The notes: generated by a model from the sequence alone, not told the origin. A stretch of 37,065 bases of DNA from Nonomuraea longispora (GCF_004348345.1 NZ_SMJZ01000075.1:1-37065); one strand, 5' to 3'; positions 24,843 to 32,690 are shown, numbered from the stretch's first letter. Translations and numbers: made by a program.

Positions 24843-25547
24843 ATGCCGCATCCCCTGATCGCCCTCGTCCTGAGCATGACGAGCACGCTCGGGACGGCCC
24901 CGTCAGCCGAGGTGTCCGTACGCTACGAGCTCGCCGGCTCGCCGCGCGCCGAACAGGCCAGAAAGCTGCTCAGGGACAGCGACGCGCTGAAGACCAAGAT
25001 CAAGGTGCCGCAGCCGGTCAAGGTCGTCGCCAAGGACTGCGGCTCCCCCGAGGCCCTCTGGGATCACGCGGAGCGCCGCATCACGATCTGCTACCAGCTC
25101 GTCGACGAGGTCCGCAGGACCATGAAGGGCATCGCGGAGACCGAGGAGGTCGGCTCCGGCGCCGCGTCCGCCCGCATGGACGGCGCGCTCAGCGTGGTGT
25201 TCCACCATCAGCTCGGCCACGCCCTGACCACGCTCAACGGCATGCGGGACAGCGAGGGCCAGGCCGACCAGTTCGCGGCGCTCACGCTCGCCGCCGACGC
25301 GCCCAAGCGCGTGGTGCCCGCCGCCGAGGCCCGCCACCTGCTGGCCGGGCACACCGGCGTCGACCACCTGTCGGGCCCGACCGAGTCGGCCACCTTCGCC
25401 TGCCTGCTGTACGGCTCCGACCCCGTCAAGCACGCCGAGATCGCCAAGGGCGGCTGGGTCCCCGCCGAGCGGGCGCCCTCCTGCGCCGACGAGTACGCCC
25501 GGGTCAATACGGCACTCGGGTCCATGGCGGTGAAAGCAGGCGGCTGA
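24843..25547 (+). CDS. DUF4344-like putative metallopeptidase with HQxxH in place of HExxH
   Basis: 234 residues with a short hydrophobic N-terminus (PLIALVLSMTSTLG) that may be a signal peptide. It resembles the DUF4344 putative metallopeptidases: VVFHHQLGHAL in the place of their HExxH helix, then EGQADQFAAL with the third-ligand region. The catalytic Glu is Gln123 (codon CAG, 25209-25211) between His122 and His126, so zinc might bind but peptide hydrolysis should be lost or very weak. AAGGAG is placed well before ATG 24843. The next gene follows after 17 bases. A pseudo-enzyme that binds a partner is possible; a base error in the assembly is the other option. Confidence 0.7.
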   Translation: MPHPLIALVLSMTSTLGTAPSAEVSVRYELAGSPRAEQARKLLRDSDALKTKIKVPQPVKVVAKDCGSPEALWDHAERRITICYQLVDEVRRTMKGIAETEEVGSGAASARMDGALSVVFHHQLGHALTTLNGMRDSEGQADQFAALTLAADAPKRVVPAAEARHLLAGHTGVDHLSGPTESATFACLLYGSDPVKHAEIAKGGWVPAERAPSCADEYARVNTALGSMAVKAGG

Positions 25548-25564
25548 CGGGTAGCGTCCCGGGT

Positions 25565-26269
25565 ATGGCTGACGACCTGCTCAAGGGCTGGGACCCGTTC
25601 GACATCTTCGACGCCGAGGCGGCCCGGCTCGACCGGTTGTTCTCGGGGCTCGACGAGACCGGCTGGTCCCGCCCGTCGCGCTGCGCGGGCTGGTCCGTCC
25701 GCGACGTGCTGGGCCACCTGGCGGGCGAGGAGCTGTACAACCACGCCTGCCTCGACGGGACCGTCCAGGACCTGCTGGCCCGGTTGTCGGCGGAAGGGGT
25801 TAGCGGGTTCGACGACTTCAACGAGTGGTCCGTACGCCGGCGCAGGGACCTGCCCGTCGAAGAGGTCCTGGAGGAGTGGCGGGTCAAGAACGGCGAGACG
25901 CGCAGGCGCATGCGGGTGCTCGGCCCGCATGCCCTGCTCGACACGATGGCCGGCCCCTACCCCAACCGGCTGCAGGCCTTCCACTACGACTCCGAGTACG
26001 CCACCCACGCCGACGACGTCGGCGCCCCCGTGCCCGAAGGGGAGGCCGAGGGCAGGACGTCGTGGCGGGTGGCGGTCGGGCGGTTCGTGCTTGCGGAGCA
26101 GGGCGCCGAGGTGGAGGTCGAGCCTGCGGGCGAGCAGATCCGGGCATCCGTGGACGGGGCCGGCGCGACGTTGTCGCGCGCGCAGTTCGTCGAGGCCACG
26201 GTGGGCCGGCTGCCCGCCTCCGGCGGGATGGACCCGCGCGTCGTCGCGGCGCTGAGGTGCCTGGCCTGA
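25565..26269 (+). CDS. Mycothiol-dependent maleylpyruvate isomerase-like (DinB-like) protein
   Basis: 234 residues. The N-terminal four-helix DinB/MDMPI domain shows LDETGWSRPSRCAGWSVRDV followed by LGHLAGEE, with metal-ligand His near 53 and later FHYDSEYATHADD. A smaller C-terminal domain follows from about 160. Members use or bind mycothiol in actinobacteria; for most the reaction is unknown. It follows the DUF4344-like gene by 17 bases and may share its mRNA. A second relative is at 32691-33293. Confidence 0.8.
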   Translation: MADDLLKGWDPFDIFDAEAARLDRLFSGLDETGWSRPSRCAGWSVRDVLGHLAGEELYNHACLDGTVQDLLARLSAEGVSGFDDFNEWSVRRRRDLPVEEVLEEWRVKNGETRRRMRVLGPHALLDTMAGPYPNRLQAFHYDSEYATHADDVGAPVPEGEAEGRTSWRVAVGRFVLAEQGAEVEVEPAGEQIRASVDGAGATLSRAQFVEATVGRLPASGGMDPRVVAALRCLA

Positions 26270-26270
26270 G

Positions 26271-26350
26271 CACCAGGAGACGGCGCTTGCCTCAGGTCGT
26301 CAGCACGACGGCACCGGGAGACGGCGCTCCCTCAGGTCGTCAACACGGCG
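26271..26350. repeat. Direct repeat of about 40 bp, partly inside the DUF3040 gene
   Basis: Copy 1 at 26271-26311 and copy 2 at 26312-26350 stand head to tail and differ at only a few positions (shared GAGACGGCGCT and CTCAGGTCGTCA). Copy 2 holds the stop and last codons of the minus-strand DUF3040 gene; copy 1 is a spare duplicate of that 3' end. Confidence 0.8.
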
Positions 26351-26562
26351 ATCAGCAGGCACACGATCACCAGGGTGACCGCGACGTAGATCACCCACGC
26401 GCGGGGCGCCCGCCCGCGCAGGCCGCGCCCCCCTGGCCGGGCCCCTCGCGCCCATTCGGTCTCGTCGATCTCGGCGACGCGCCTGACCAGCTCGGGGTCG
26501 TCCTGCTCAAGGGCACGCTCGATCTCAGCGAGGATACGGCGCTCCCTCGGGGAAAGACTCAT
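26332..26562 (-). CDS. DUF3040 small membrane protein
   Basis: 76 residues. The N-terminal LSPRERRILAEIERALEQDDP is the signature of DUF3040, a widespread actinobacterial family of unknown role. After a basic Gly/Arg linker one membrane helix fills the C-terminus (AWVIYVAVTLVIVCLLIAVL). Start ATG 26562 is preferred because GAGGTG lies 6 bases upstream; a GTG at 26571 would overlap that site. The 3' end has been duplicated in tandem downstream. Confidence 0.85.
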   Translation of the reverse strand: MSLSPRERRILAEIERALEQDDPELVRRVAEIDETEWARGARPGGRGLRGRAPRAWVIYVAVTLVIVCLLIAVLTT

Positions 26563-26634
26563 CGCGCTCACCTCACACCGGTGACCACCTTTTACCCGCC
26601 GTGGCAGCGGACATGCCGTCGCTTCCAGGGCTGA

Positions 26635-27393
26635 CTACCGTGCCTCCGGGTCGAGCCCGAGCACCGTGCGCCCGCCGTCCACCGGGATCGTGGCCCCGTT
26701 GACGAAGGAGGCGTCGTCCGACAGCAGATGGGCCACGACGGAGGCAACCTCCGCGGGCGCCGCCACGCGGCCCAGCGGGTGGAGCGTGGCCAGTTGTTCC
26801 TCGACGGCCGCAGCGCTCTCCGGAGGCTGAGCCGCCATGAACGCCTCATACCGTTCCGTGGCCACCGTGCCGGGAGCGACGGCGTTGACCCTGATGCCGC
26901 GCCTGCCGTACTCCACCGCCAGCGACCTGGTCAGCCCCTCCGTGGCGGCCTTCGCGGTCGCGTACGGCAGGCCGCCCGGCACCGCCCTGGTGGCCTGGTG
27001 CGAGGTGACGTTGACGATGGCGCCCGGCGTGCCGGCATCCAGGAAGTGGCGTACGGCGGTGGCGCAGCCGACCACGGCCAGGTCAAGGTTGGCCGCGATC
27101 AGCGCCCTGACCTCGGCGATCGGGGCGGAGTGCACCGAGGCGTCCCTGAACACGGCGGCGTTGTTGACCCAGCCGCGCAGCGGGCCCGACTCCTGGGCGA
27201 GGTCGGCGGCCCAGGCGGCGACCTCCTCGTCCGCCGCGTCGCCGATCACGGGGATCACCCTGGGCCCGGCCCAGTCCAGGGCGGCGGGGTCGTGTTCGAC
27301 GGCGACCACGGTGTTCCGGTCGCCGAGCAGCCGTTCGACCACCGCCTTGCCGATGCCGCGTCCGCCACCGGTCACCACAAAGGAATGTCCCAT
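26635..27393 (-). CDS. Short-chain dehydrogenase/reductase
   Basis: 252 residues, classical SDR. The cofactor loop TGGGRGIG is near the N-terminus, NNAA near 86, and the catalytic Tyr/Lys in YATAKAA. AVEHD after strand 2 has an acidic residue, which favours NAD(H). C-terminal PVDGGRTVLGLDPEAR is typical. Substrate unknown. TTGTCT, 16 bp, TAATAG on the minus strand just upstream is a likely promoter. It is divergent from an MFS remnant, so the pair may once have formed a small catabolic or efflux unit. Confidence 0.9.
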   Translation of the reverse strand: MGHSFVVTGGGRGIGKAVVERLLGDRNTVVAVEHDPAALDWAGPRVIPVIGDAADEEVAAWAADLAQESGPLRGWVNNAAVFRDASVHSAPIAEVRALIAANLDLAVVGCATAVRHFLDAGTPGAIVNVTSHQATRAVPGGLPYATAKAATEGLTRSLAVEYGRRGIRVNAVAPGTVATERYEAFMAAQPPESAAAVEEQLATLHPLGRVAAPAEVASVVAHLLSDDASFVNGATIPVDGGRTVLGLDPEAR

Positions 27394-27446
27394 GACACAA
27401 CGCTATTAGCCGTCCACGGATATAAGACAATGCAATTCCGGGTGGC

Positions 27447-27460
27447 GTGATCTTTATCAC
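27447..27460. promoter_or_regulatory. CRP/FNR-type palindrome
   Basis: GTGATCTTTATCAC is a perfect inverted repeat (GTGAT-N4-ATCAC) and contains GTGA-N6-TCAC, the core of Crp/GlxR-type sites. It lies between the divergent SDR gene and the MFS remnant, 54 bases before the SDR start. Confidence 0.5.
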
Positions 27461-27473
27461 GAGTTGTTGTCAT

Positions 27474-27690
27474 ATGAACGGGAACAGTAACCACGTGATC
27501 GCTCAACCGACCTCTTCCGTACGGCTCATCGGAGCACTCGCGATCACTCAGACCGCCGGATACGGCGTGCTTTATTACGCGTTCTCGGTGTTCATTCCGC
27601 CGATGTCGCGGGACCTGCACGTCGGCGTCGCGCAGCTCAGCGCTCACGCTGGCCGTGCTGGTGTCCGGAATGGTGGGCCGGGAGCCGTAG
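27474..27690 (+). pseudogene. Remnant of an MFS transporter gene (N-terminus only, frameshifted)
   Basis: From ATG 27474 the frame reads an MFS first helix (VRLIGALAITQTAGYGVLYYAFSVF, then IPPMSRDLHVGVAQLS). At about 27640 the helix-2 sequence ALTLAVLVSGMVG continues in another frame and stops at 27688-27690. About 70 of the usual 400 residues remain, so most of the gene has been deleted. The rest of the gap to RecQ (27691-27761) has no recognisable gene. Confidence 0.8.
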
Positions 27691-27761
27691 ACGGGCAGGG
27701 CCGGCTGATCGCCCTCGGCGAACTCACAACCCGCAAGCCCCCGAACACCTAAGGTAGCCGT

Positions 27762-29570
27762 ATGGATACACCCCTCGAGGTCCTGCACCGTGTGTTCGGC
27801 TACGACTCGTTCAGGTCGAACCAGCAGGAGATCATCGACCACGTCGTGGCCGGCGGCGACGCGCTCGTCCTCATGCCCACCGGCGGGGGCAAGTCACTGT
27901 GCTACCAGATCCCCGCCCTGGTGCGCCGCGGCGTGGGGGTGGTCGTCTCGCCCCTCATCGCGCTGATGCAGGACCAGGTCGACGCGCTGCGGGCGCTCGG
28001 CGTGCGGGCGGGGTTCCTCAACTCGACGCAGGACTTCGACGAGCGGCGGCTGGTGGAGGCCGAGTTCCTCGCGGGCGAGCTCGACCTGCTCTATCTCGCT
28101 CCCGAGCGGCTGCGCGTCGACGCCACGCTGCGGATGCTGGCCAAGGGCGACATCTCGATGTTCGCCATCGACGAGGCGCACTGCGTGGCCCAGTGGGGCC
28201 ACGACTTCCGCCCCGACTACCTTGAGCTGTCCAAGCTGCGCGAGTCCTGGCCCGACGTGCCGCGCATCGCGCTGACGGCCACCGCCACCCCGGCCACCCG
28301 CACCGAGATCTCCGCCAGGCTCGGCCTCGACGAGGCCCGCCACTTCGTCGCCGGCTTCGACCGGCCCAACATCCACTACCGCATCACCCCCAAGAGCGAG
28401 CCCAAACGGCAACTGCTCGACTTCCTGCGCACCGAGCACCCGGGCGACTCCGGCATCGTCTACTGCCTGTCGCGCTCCTCCGCCGAGAAGATCGCCGAGT
28501 TCCTGGCCGCCAACGGCATCGCCGCGCTGCCCTACCACGCGGGTCTCGACGCGCGCACGCGCGCCGCCCACCAGGCCCGGTTCCTCCGCGAGGACGGGCT
28601 GGTCGTGGTGGCCACGATCGCGTTCGGGATGGGCATCGACAAACCCGACGTGCGCTTCGTGGCCCATCTCGACCTGCCCAAGTCGGTGGAGGGCTACTAC
28701 CAGGAGACCGGCCGGGCCGGGCGCGACGGGCTGCCCGCCACCGCGTGGATGGCCTACGGCCTGCACGACGTCGTGCAGCACCGGCGGATGGCCATGGAAG
28801 GCGACGAGGCCCACCGCCGCCGCCAGGTGCACCACCTCGACGCCATGCTCGCGCTCTGCGAGACCGTGGGCTGCCGGCGGATGATGTTGCTCGACTACTT
28901 CGGCCAGAAGGGCTCGGAGCCCTGCGGCAACTGCGACACCTGCCAGGCGCCGCCCGAGTCGTGGGACGGCACGACCGCGGCCCAGAAGGTGCTCTCCGCC
29001 GTGTGGCGTCTCGACAAGGAGCGGCGCCAGAAGTTCGGCGTGGGGCAGACGGTCGACATCCTGCTCGGGAAGAAAACGGCCAAGGTGCTCCAGCACGGCC
29101 ACGAGACGCTCACGGTGTTCGGGGTGGGGGCCGACCTCGGCAACGCGGAGTGGCACGGGGTGGTGCGGCAACTGCTCGCCCAGGGGCTGCTGGCGGTCGA
29201 GCCCAACCACGGCGCGCTGGTGCTGACCGACGGCAGCGCGGCGGTGCTCAGGGGGCAGCGCGAGGTGCCGCTGCGCCGCGACGCCCACCGCCCGGCCCGC
29301 ACCAGGACGACGCCGGGCAAGGCCCCGGCCGCGGCCGAGCTGCCCGAGGAGGCCGCTCCGGTCTTCGAGCGCCTGCGCGCCTGGCGTGCCGCCACGGCCA
29401 AGGAGCAGGGGGTGCCCGCCTACGTCATCTTCCACGACGCGACGCTGCGCGAGATCGCCACCCGGTCACCGTCCACCCTGGCGGAGCTCAGCCAGATCAA
29501 CGGCGTGGGCGAGAACAAACTAGCCAAATACGGCGACCAGGTCCTGGCCACCCTCGGCGAGAGCTCCTGA
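27762..29570 (+). CDS. recQ: RecQ-family ATP-dependent DNA helicase
   Basis: 602 residues, 3'-5' DNA helicase for recombination and repair. Domains: helicase core with Walker A PTGGGKS (Lys44), DEAH box in FAIDEAHCVAQWGHDFRPDY, and motif VI QETGRAGRDG; RQC zinc region with CETVGC and CGNCDTC; a winged helix; and an HRDC-like C-terminus (FHDATLREIATRSP, LSQINGVGENKLAKYG). Full length for a bacterial RecQ. No operon partner: it follows an MFS remnant and is convergent with the DivIVA-like operon across a 440-base gap. Confidence 0.95.
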   Translation: MDTPLEVLHRVFGYDSFRSNQQEIIDHVVAGGDALVLMPTGGGKSLCYQIPALVRRGVGVVVSPLIALMQDQVDALRALGVRAGFLNSTQDFDERRLVEAEFLAGELDLLYLAPERLRVDATLRMLAKGDISMFAIDEAHCVAQWGHDFRPDYLELSKLRESWPDVPRIALTATATPATRTEISARLGLDEARHFVAGFDRPNIHYRITPKSEPKRQLLDFLRTEHPGDSGIVYCLSRSSAEKIAEFLAANGIAALPYHAGLDARTRAAHQARFLREDGLVVVATIAFGMGIDKPDVRFVAHLDLPKSVEGYYQETGRAGRDGLPATAWMAYGLHDVVQHRRMAMEGDEAHRRRQVHHLDAMLALCETVGCRRMMLLDYFGQKGSEPCGNCDTCQAPPESWDGTTAAQKVLSAVWRLDKERRQKFGVGQTVDILLGKKTAKVLQHGHETLTVFGVGADLGNAEWHGVVRQLLAQGLLAVEPNHGALVLTDGSAAVLRGQREVPLRRDAHRPARTRTTPGKAPAAAELPEEAAPVFERLRAWRAATAKEQGVPAYVIFHDATLREIATRSPSTLAELSQINGVGENKLAKYGDQVLATLGESS

Positions 29571-30009
29571 CAACCCGGACCGGTCCCGCTTCTCGGACCG
29601 CGGCACCCCGCCGCGCATGGGTGGTGGCGAACATCGGGGTGGTCGGGGTCGGGTGGTGGCGACGGCCGCACGAAGAACGGTCGTCGCCACCACGTTGCTC
29701 GGCCCTGGCCGTGGCGTTCCGCCGTGTCGCCCCTCCGGCCCGGGCCGGACGGATATCCGCCCCCATACACGGATTGACCCGTGTGGTGGTCCGGTGGTGA
29801 CCGGTGGCCACTTACGATCTTCCCACCGTATCGGATGGATCGTTGGGGGTTCGCGGAGAGTCATGTCCGGGTGACTGCTCTGTACAGCACGATCGTACGG
29901 CGTTTTGTGGGCTTTCGGTGGGATGAGCGCGCGGTGGATTAGCGTGTGCGGTGGCCGGGACGCGCCCCGGCACACGCCCCCGAGAACCGGCCGGTGAACG
30001 GTGTGTGGG
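29571..30009. other. 440-base gap between convergent RecQ and DivIVA-like genes
   Basis: I find no gene here; frames open on both strands are low-complexity Arg/Gly/Pro runs without any motif. It holds the hairpin described separately and GC-rich repeats (GGTGGTG, GGCCGG). As the 3' side of both neighbours it probably serves for termination. TGTACAGCACGATCGTAC near 29881 is slightly palindromic but unassigned. Confidence 0.5.
29653..29693. terminator. Long hairpin, possible terminator between convergent genes
   Basis: GTGGTGGCGACG (29653-29664) and CGTCGCCACCAC (29682-29693): a perfect 12-bp stem with a 17-nt loop, about 80 bases after the RecQ stop. No T-run on either side, so a factor-independent stop is uncertain. 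Confidence 0.45.
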
Positions 30010-30657
30010 TCAGTCGCGGCCCAGTGAGGAGTAGGCGGCGTTCTGGCCCGTTTCAGGCAGGTTGCCGAGCTTGTTGACCTCGTTCGTCAGCCCTTCGAGC
30101 ACGGCACGCAGTTGCACCTGCGTGACCTCGGCGAACGTGCGCAGGTAGGCGATGCGCCGTTCCAGTTCCTCGGCCTCGGCCGACTGGTGTCCGCCGCTCG
30201 ACCGGTAGACGTTGACCGCCTGGTTGGCCGCCTCCTCCGCCCGATGCTGCGCCTCCTGCAGCACCTGTTCGTACTGCTGGCGTGCCTGGCCCACCAGCCG
30301 CCGGGCGTAGTCCTCCGCCTCGGCGATCTGGGCGTCGGCCGTCTGCTGGGCCCTGGAGAGAAGGTTGACCGCGTCGACGCTGAGCCTGGCCTGCTGGTTG
30401 TCCGGGGCGGTGACGTCGGTGCCCCGGTCCTTGTACCAGTTCTTCAGCCGTTCCACCTCGGCGCGCAGGTCGGCCTTCTCCATGTCGCCGGCCGCCATGT
30501 CGTCGGCCATGCGGTACAGGAAGCTCCGCACCTCTTCCTCGCTGTAGCCGCGGTGGCCGAGTTTGGTACGGGAGAAGGTGTGGTTGCGCACCCGCTCCGG
30601 TGTGAGCCGCCGGCGGTCGTTCGATGGGCGCTCGCCCCATGGCATGTCTGCCGTCAC
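30010..30657 (-). CDS. DivIVA-domain coiled-coil protein
   Basis: 215 residues. DivIVA-like membrane-targeting domain at about 17-55 (LTPERVRNHTFSRTKLGHRG, then YSEEEVRSFLYRMADD), followed by long coiled coil (about 60-200) rich in Glu, Gln, Ala and Arg. DivIVA-type proteins scaffold at curved membrane or poles in actinobacteria; this is shorter than the polar-growth DivIVA/Wag31. The GTG start overlaps the flavohaemoglobin stop by 4 bases, so the two are co-translated. A DivIVA-like scaffold in an operon with two globins is unexpected. A downstream ATG at residue 5 is an alternative start. Confidence 0.85.
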   Translation of the reverse strand: MTADMPWGERPSNDRRRLTPERVRNHTFSRTKLGHRGYSEEEVRSFLYRMADDMAAGDMEKADLRAEVERLKNWYKDRGTDVTAPDNQQARLSVDAVNLLSRAQQTADAQIAEAEDYARRLVGQARQQYEQVLQEAQHRAEEAANQAVNVYRSSGGHQSAEAEELERRIAYLRTFAEVTQVQLRAVLEGLTNEVNKLGNLPETGQNAAYSSLGRD

Positions 30658-31775
30658 GGCTCCCTACCTCCAGCAGTGGTGAACTCGTCGAAGCGGATGT
30701 GCTCGGGTGGCACCCCGGCGTCCAGGAGGCGGGAGACGGAGCCCTGGACCATCTCCTCCGAACCGCAGACGTAGACGTCCTGGTCGCGCCAGGCTTTCAG
30801 CGCGACGTCGACCGCGTAGCCGTGCTCACCCCGGTAGAAGGCGTCGCGGGACACGACGGGCACCACGCTCAGCCAGGGGTTGTCGGCCTCCAGTTTGGCG
30901 AGCGCCTCGGCGTCGTACAGTTCGCGGGAGGTTCTGGCGCCGACGAAGAGGCGCACGGCGCGGGGCGGGCCCTCGTGGGCCACCTGCTCCACGAGTGACT
31001 TCAGGGGAGCCAGGCCGGTGCCGCCCGCGATGAGGAGAAGCTCCCTGGCCGGTCCCGGGCTGAGGGTCAGCCGGTCGCCCACCGGTGCGCTGATCTTCAG
31101 GATGTCGCCGCGCTGCGCGGCGTGCACGAGGGCGGTGCTGACCGTGCCGCCGTCGACGACGCGTACGTGCAGGTCGATGGTGTTGTCGCGGCGCGGCGCG
31201 TTGGCGATGGAGTAGTAGCGCCAGAGTTTGGGACGCAGCGCGGTGGAGACGGAGGCGGACTGGCCGGGGCGGAAGGGGTACTGGTAGTTGAGGCGGGCTC
31301 TGATGACCGCGATGCCGGGGACGCGCACCTCGTGGAGGATGATCTCGCCCTCCCACCATGGCGGCGACGTGGCCGACGACTCCTCGGCCGCCTCGGTCAT
31401 CACTTTCGCGACCAGCCCGTACGCCGCCGTCCAGTCGCGCGCGAGGGCCGGCGTCCAGAGGTCGCCAAGGAAGTGTTCCAGGGTGGCGAGCAGCGCCTGC
31501 CCGACGGCGGGATAGTGCTGCGCGACCACGGAGAACTTGCGGTGGTCGCGGCCGAGTTGCTGCAGGAACGGCACCAGCTCGTTCACCCGGTCGACGTTGC
31601 TGACGACGTGTCCGAGCGCGTTGACCAGCCGGTCGCGCTGGGCGGCCATGGACACCGGGAAGAGCGAGCGGGTCTCCGGATACATGAGGAACAAGGCGGA
31701 GTAGAAGAACAGCGGCACCTGGTCACCCGACTGGGCGACCTGGCGCCAGCTGCCCTTCAGAGCTTGCGTGTCCAC
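30654..31775 (-). CDS. Flavohaemoglobin-like globin-oxidoreductase
   Basis: 373 residues: N-terminal globin (about 1-135; LFFYSALFLMYP with the B10 Tyr, RDHRKFSVVAQHYPAVG with the proximal His), then FAD-binding (PFRPGQSASVS, RYYSIANAPR) and NAD-binding (AGGTGLAPLKSL, VYVCGSEEMV) domains of a ferredoxin-reductase type module. Flavohaemoglobins oxidise nitric oxide to nitrate with O2 and NAD(P)H. The start GTG follows directly on the TAA of the truncated haemoglobin gene, and the end overlaps the DivIVA-like gene. NO detoxification is the likely role; the actinobacterial branch is diverse, so another redox role is possible. Confidence 0.87.
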   Translation of the reverse strand: MDTQALKGSWRQVAQSGDQVPLFFYSALFLMYPETRSLFPVSMAAQRDRLVNALGHVVSNVDRVNELVPFLQQLGRDHRKFSVVAQHYPAVGQALLATLEHFLGDLWTPALARDWTAAYGLVAKVMTEAAEESSATSPPWWEGEIILHEVRVPGIAVIRARLNYQYPFRPGQSASVSTALRPKLWRYYSIANAPRRDNTIDLHVRVVDGGTVSTALVHAAQRGDILKISAPVGDRLTLSPGPARELLLIAGGTGLAPLKSLVEQVAHEGPPRAVRLFVGARTSRELYDAEALAKLEADNPWLSVVPVVSRDAFYRGEHGYAVDVALKAWRDQDVYVCGSEEMVQGSVSRLLDAGVPPEHIRFDEFTTAGGREP

Positions 31776-32144
31776 TTATCCCGCTGCCCCTACCTCCACG
31801 ATGGACCCGCGCACCTGGCCCAGGACCGTCGCGACGTGCTCCACGAGGTCGTCGTCGGCGCCGAAGTCCTCCCGGAGCACGGTGACGAGGATGTGGCCGA
31901 CCCTCTCGTAGTGCTCGCCCGTGACTCCCATGCCCCGGTGGGCGTCGCCCAGGTCGTGGCCTTCGTACACCTCGGGGCCGCCGAGGACGGAACAGAGCAG
32001 CATGACCATGTGCCGCTTGAGCCTTGCCATGTCGACGCCGCTGAAATACGGCTTGAGCTCGGCATCGTCCAGCACGACCGTATAGAAGCGGTCGACCACG
32101 GCGCGAATGGTCGAAGCGCCGACCTTCTCATAGTACGAACTCAT
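31776..32144 (-). CDS. Group I truncated haemoglobin
   Basis: 122 residues with TrHbN features: B10 Tyr in VDRFYTVVLDD, CD1 Phe in LKPYFSGVDM, proximal His in DAHRGMGVTGEHYERVGHIL. This group binds O2 and converts NO to nitrate; it needs an electron donor, which the adjoining flavohaemoglobin-like protein could be. First gene of a three-gene operon. I choose ATG 32144 (MSSYYEKVG), with AGGAGG about 12 bases upstream; an ATG at 32183 would put that ribosome site inside the gene and add a non-globin leader that overlaps an inverted repeat. Confidence 0.87.
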   Translation of the reverse strand: MSSYYEKVGASTIRAVVDRFYTVVLDDAELKPYFSGVDMARLKRHMVMLLCSVLGGPEVYEGHDLGDAHRGMGVTGEHYERVGHILVTVLREDFGADDDLVEHVATVLGQVRGSIVEVGAAG

Positions 32145-32164
32145 GGAGACTACAAACCTCCTGA

Positions 32165-32183
32165 ATGGAACGATATTTTCCAT
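32165..32183 (-). promoter_or_regulatory. Inverted repeat before the globin operon
   Basis: ATGGAA (32165-32170), 7-nt spacer, TTCCAT (32178-32183), perfect arms, 21 bases before the truncated haemoglobin ATG and just upstream of its ribosome site. A site for an NO- or redox-sensing repressor is plausible; it does not obviously equal the NsrR sites I can recall. Confidence 0.5.
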
Positions 32184-32244
32184 GCGTGATTACGCGCAGT
32201 GAATTGGCCGCCTCGATGCGGCATCATTCCGACTAGGACGTTCT

Positions 32245-32406
32245 TCAGCCGGTCACCTGAATGGGGGTCTCGCCCTGGCGAAACAGGCGGGCGCCCGGCC
32301 GAGCCGGTGCGCCCATGGCCTGCAACATCTCATCTACCTGCGCCGATGCACTCCGCAGGACGGCAGCAAAATGACGTCCGCCGCCTGTCGCGGCTTCCGC
32401 CCTCAC
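32245..32406 (-). CDS. Possible small protein of 53 residues, unknown
   Basis: A minus-strand frame ending TGA at 32245, with a GTG at 32406 as earliest start and an ATG 28 codons from the end preceded by AGGTAGATGAG. The C-terminal half (QVDEMLQAMGAPARP, then LFRQGETPIQVTG) reads like real protein and has high third-position GC; the first half is weaker. It lies about 100 bases upstream of the truncated haemoglobin on the same strand. It may be a small gene or the tail of a decayed one. I recognise no family. Confidence 0.3.
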   Translation of the reverse strand: MRAEAATGGGRHFAAVLRSASAQVDEMLQAMGAPARPGARLFRQGETPIQVTG

Positions 32407-32611
32407 AGCCGAAGCCGGCGCACAATCCGAGTGCCACTCATGTCCCCCACAAAGCGGATCCGGTGCAGGCCGAATACCCGTACCGACCCCTGACCATCAG
32501 GCTTTCCGAGAACGCGAACATGCGTCAGAAACACTAAGGGGTGAGCAGATCGCTCGCAACCGCCTCAGGCCGACAATGCCGCATTTTCCGGACAACCATT
32601 CCACCTTTAGG

Positions 32612-32633
32612 GGATATTCCACGCGGAACATCC
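32612..32633. repeat. Near-palindrome with TTCC/GGAA arms
   Basis: GGATATTCC (32612-32620) and GGAACATCC (32625-32633), 4-nt spacer; arms match at 8 of 9 positions. It lies downstream of the DinB-like gene and about 470 bases upstream of the globin operon. Its TTCC/GGAA halves are like those of the repeat at 32165 but in the opposite order. Confidence 0.4.
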
Positions 32634-32690
32634 GAGATCTCCCGTTCTTGGACGAAAACACGCCTCGCCACATTCACCGGCCGGGGTATC

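Larger units (their letters stand above)
32184..32690. other. About 500-base region upstream of the globin operon
   Basis: No confident gene. It should hold the globin operon promoter, but I see no clear -35/-10. It holds a possible 53-codon ORF (32245-32406, minus) and a TTCC/GGAA palindrome (32612-32633), both listed separately. A short GATGC-G-GCATC palindrome lies at 32215-32225. Confidence 0.5.

Noticed and set aside
29571..30009. Small genes on either strand between RecQ and the DivIVA-like gene
   Set aside because: No ribosome sites, no recognisable domains, compositionally biased products.
32199..32537. A 112-codon plus-strand open frame upstream of the globin operon
   Set aside because: No ribosome site, no motif, and codon use unlike the neighbours.
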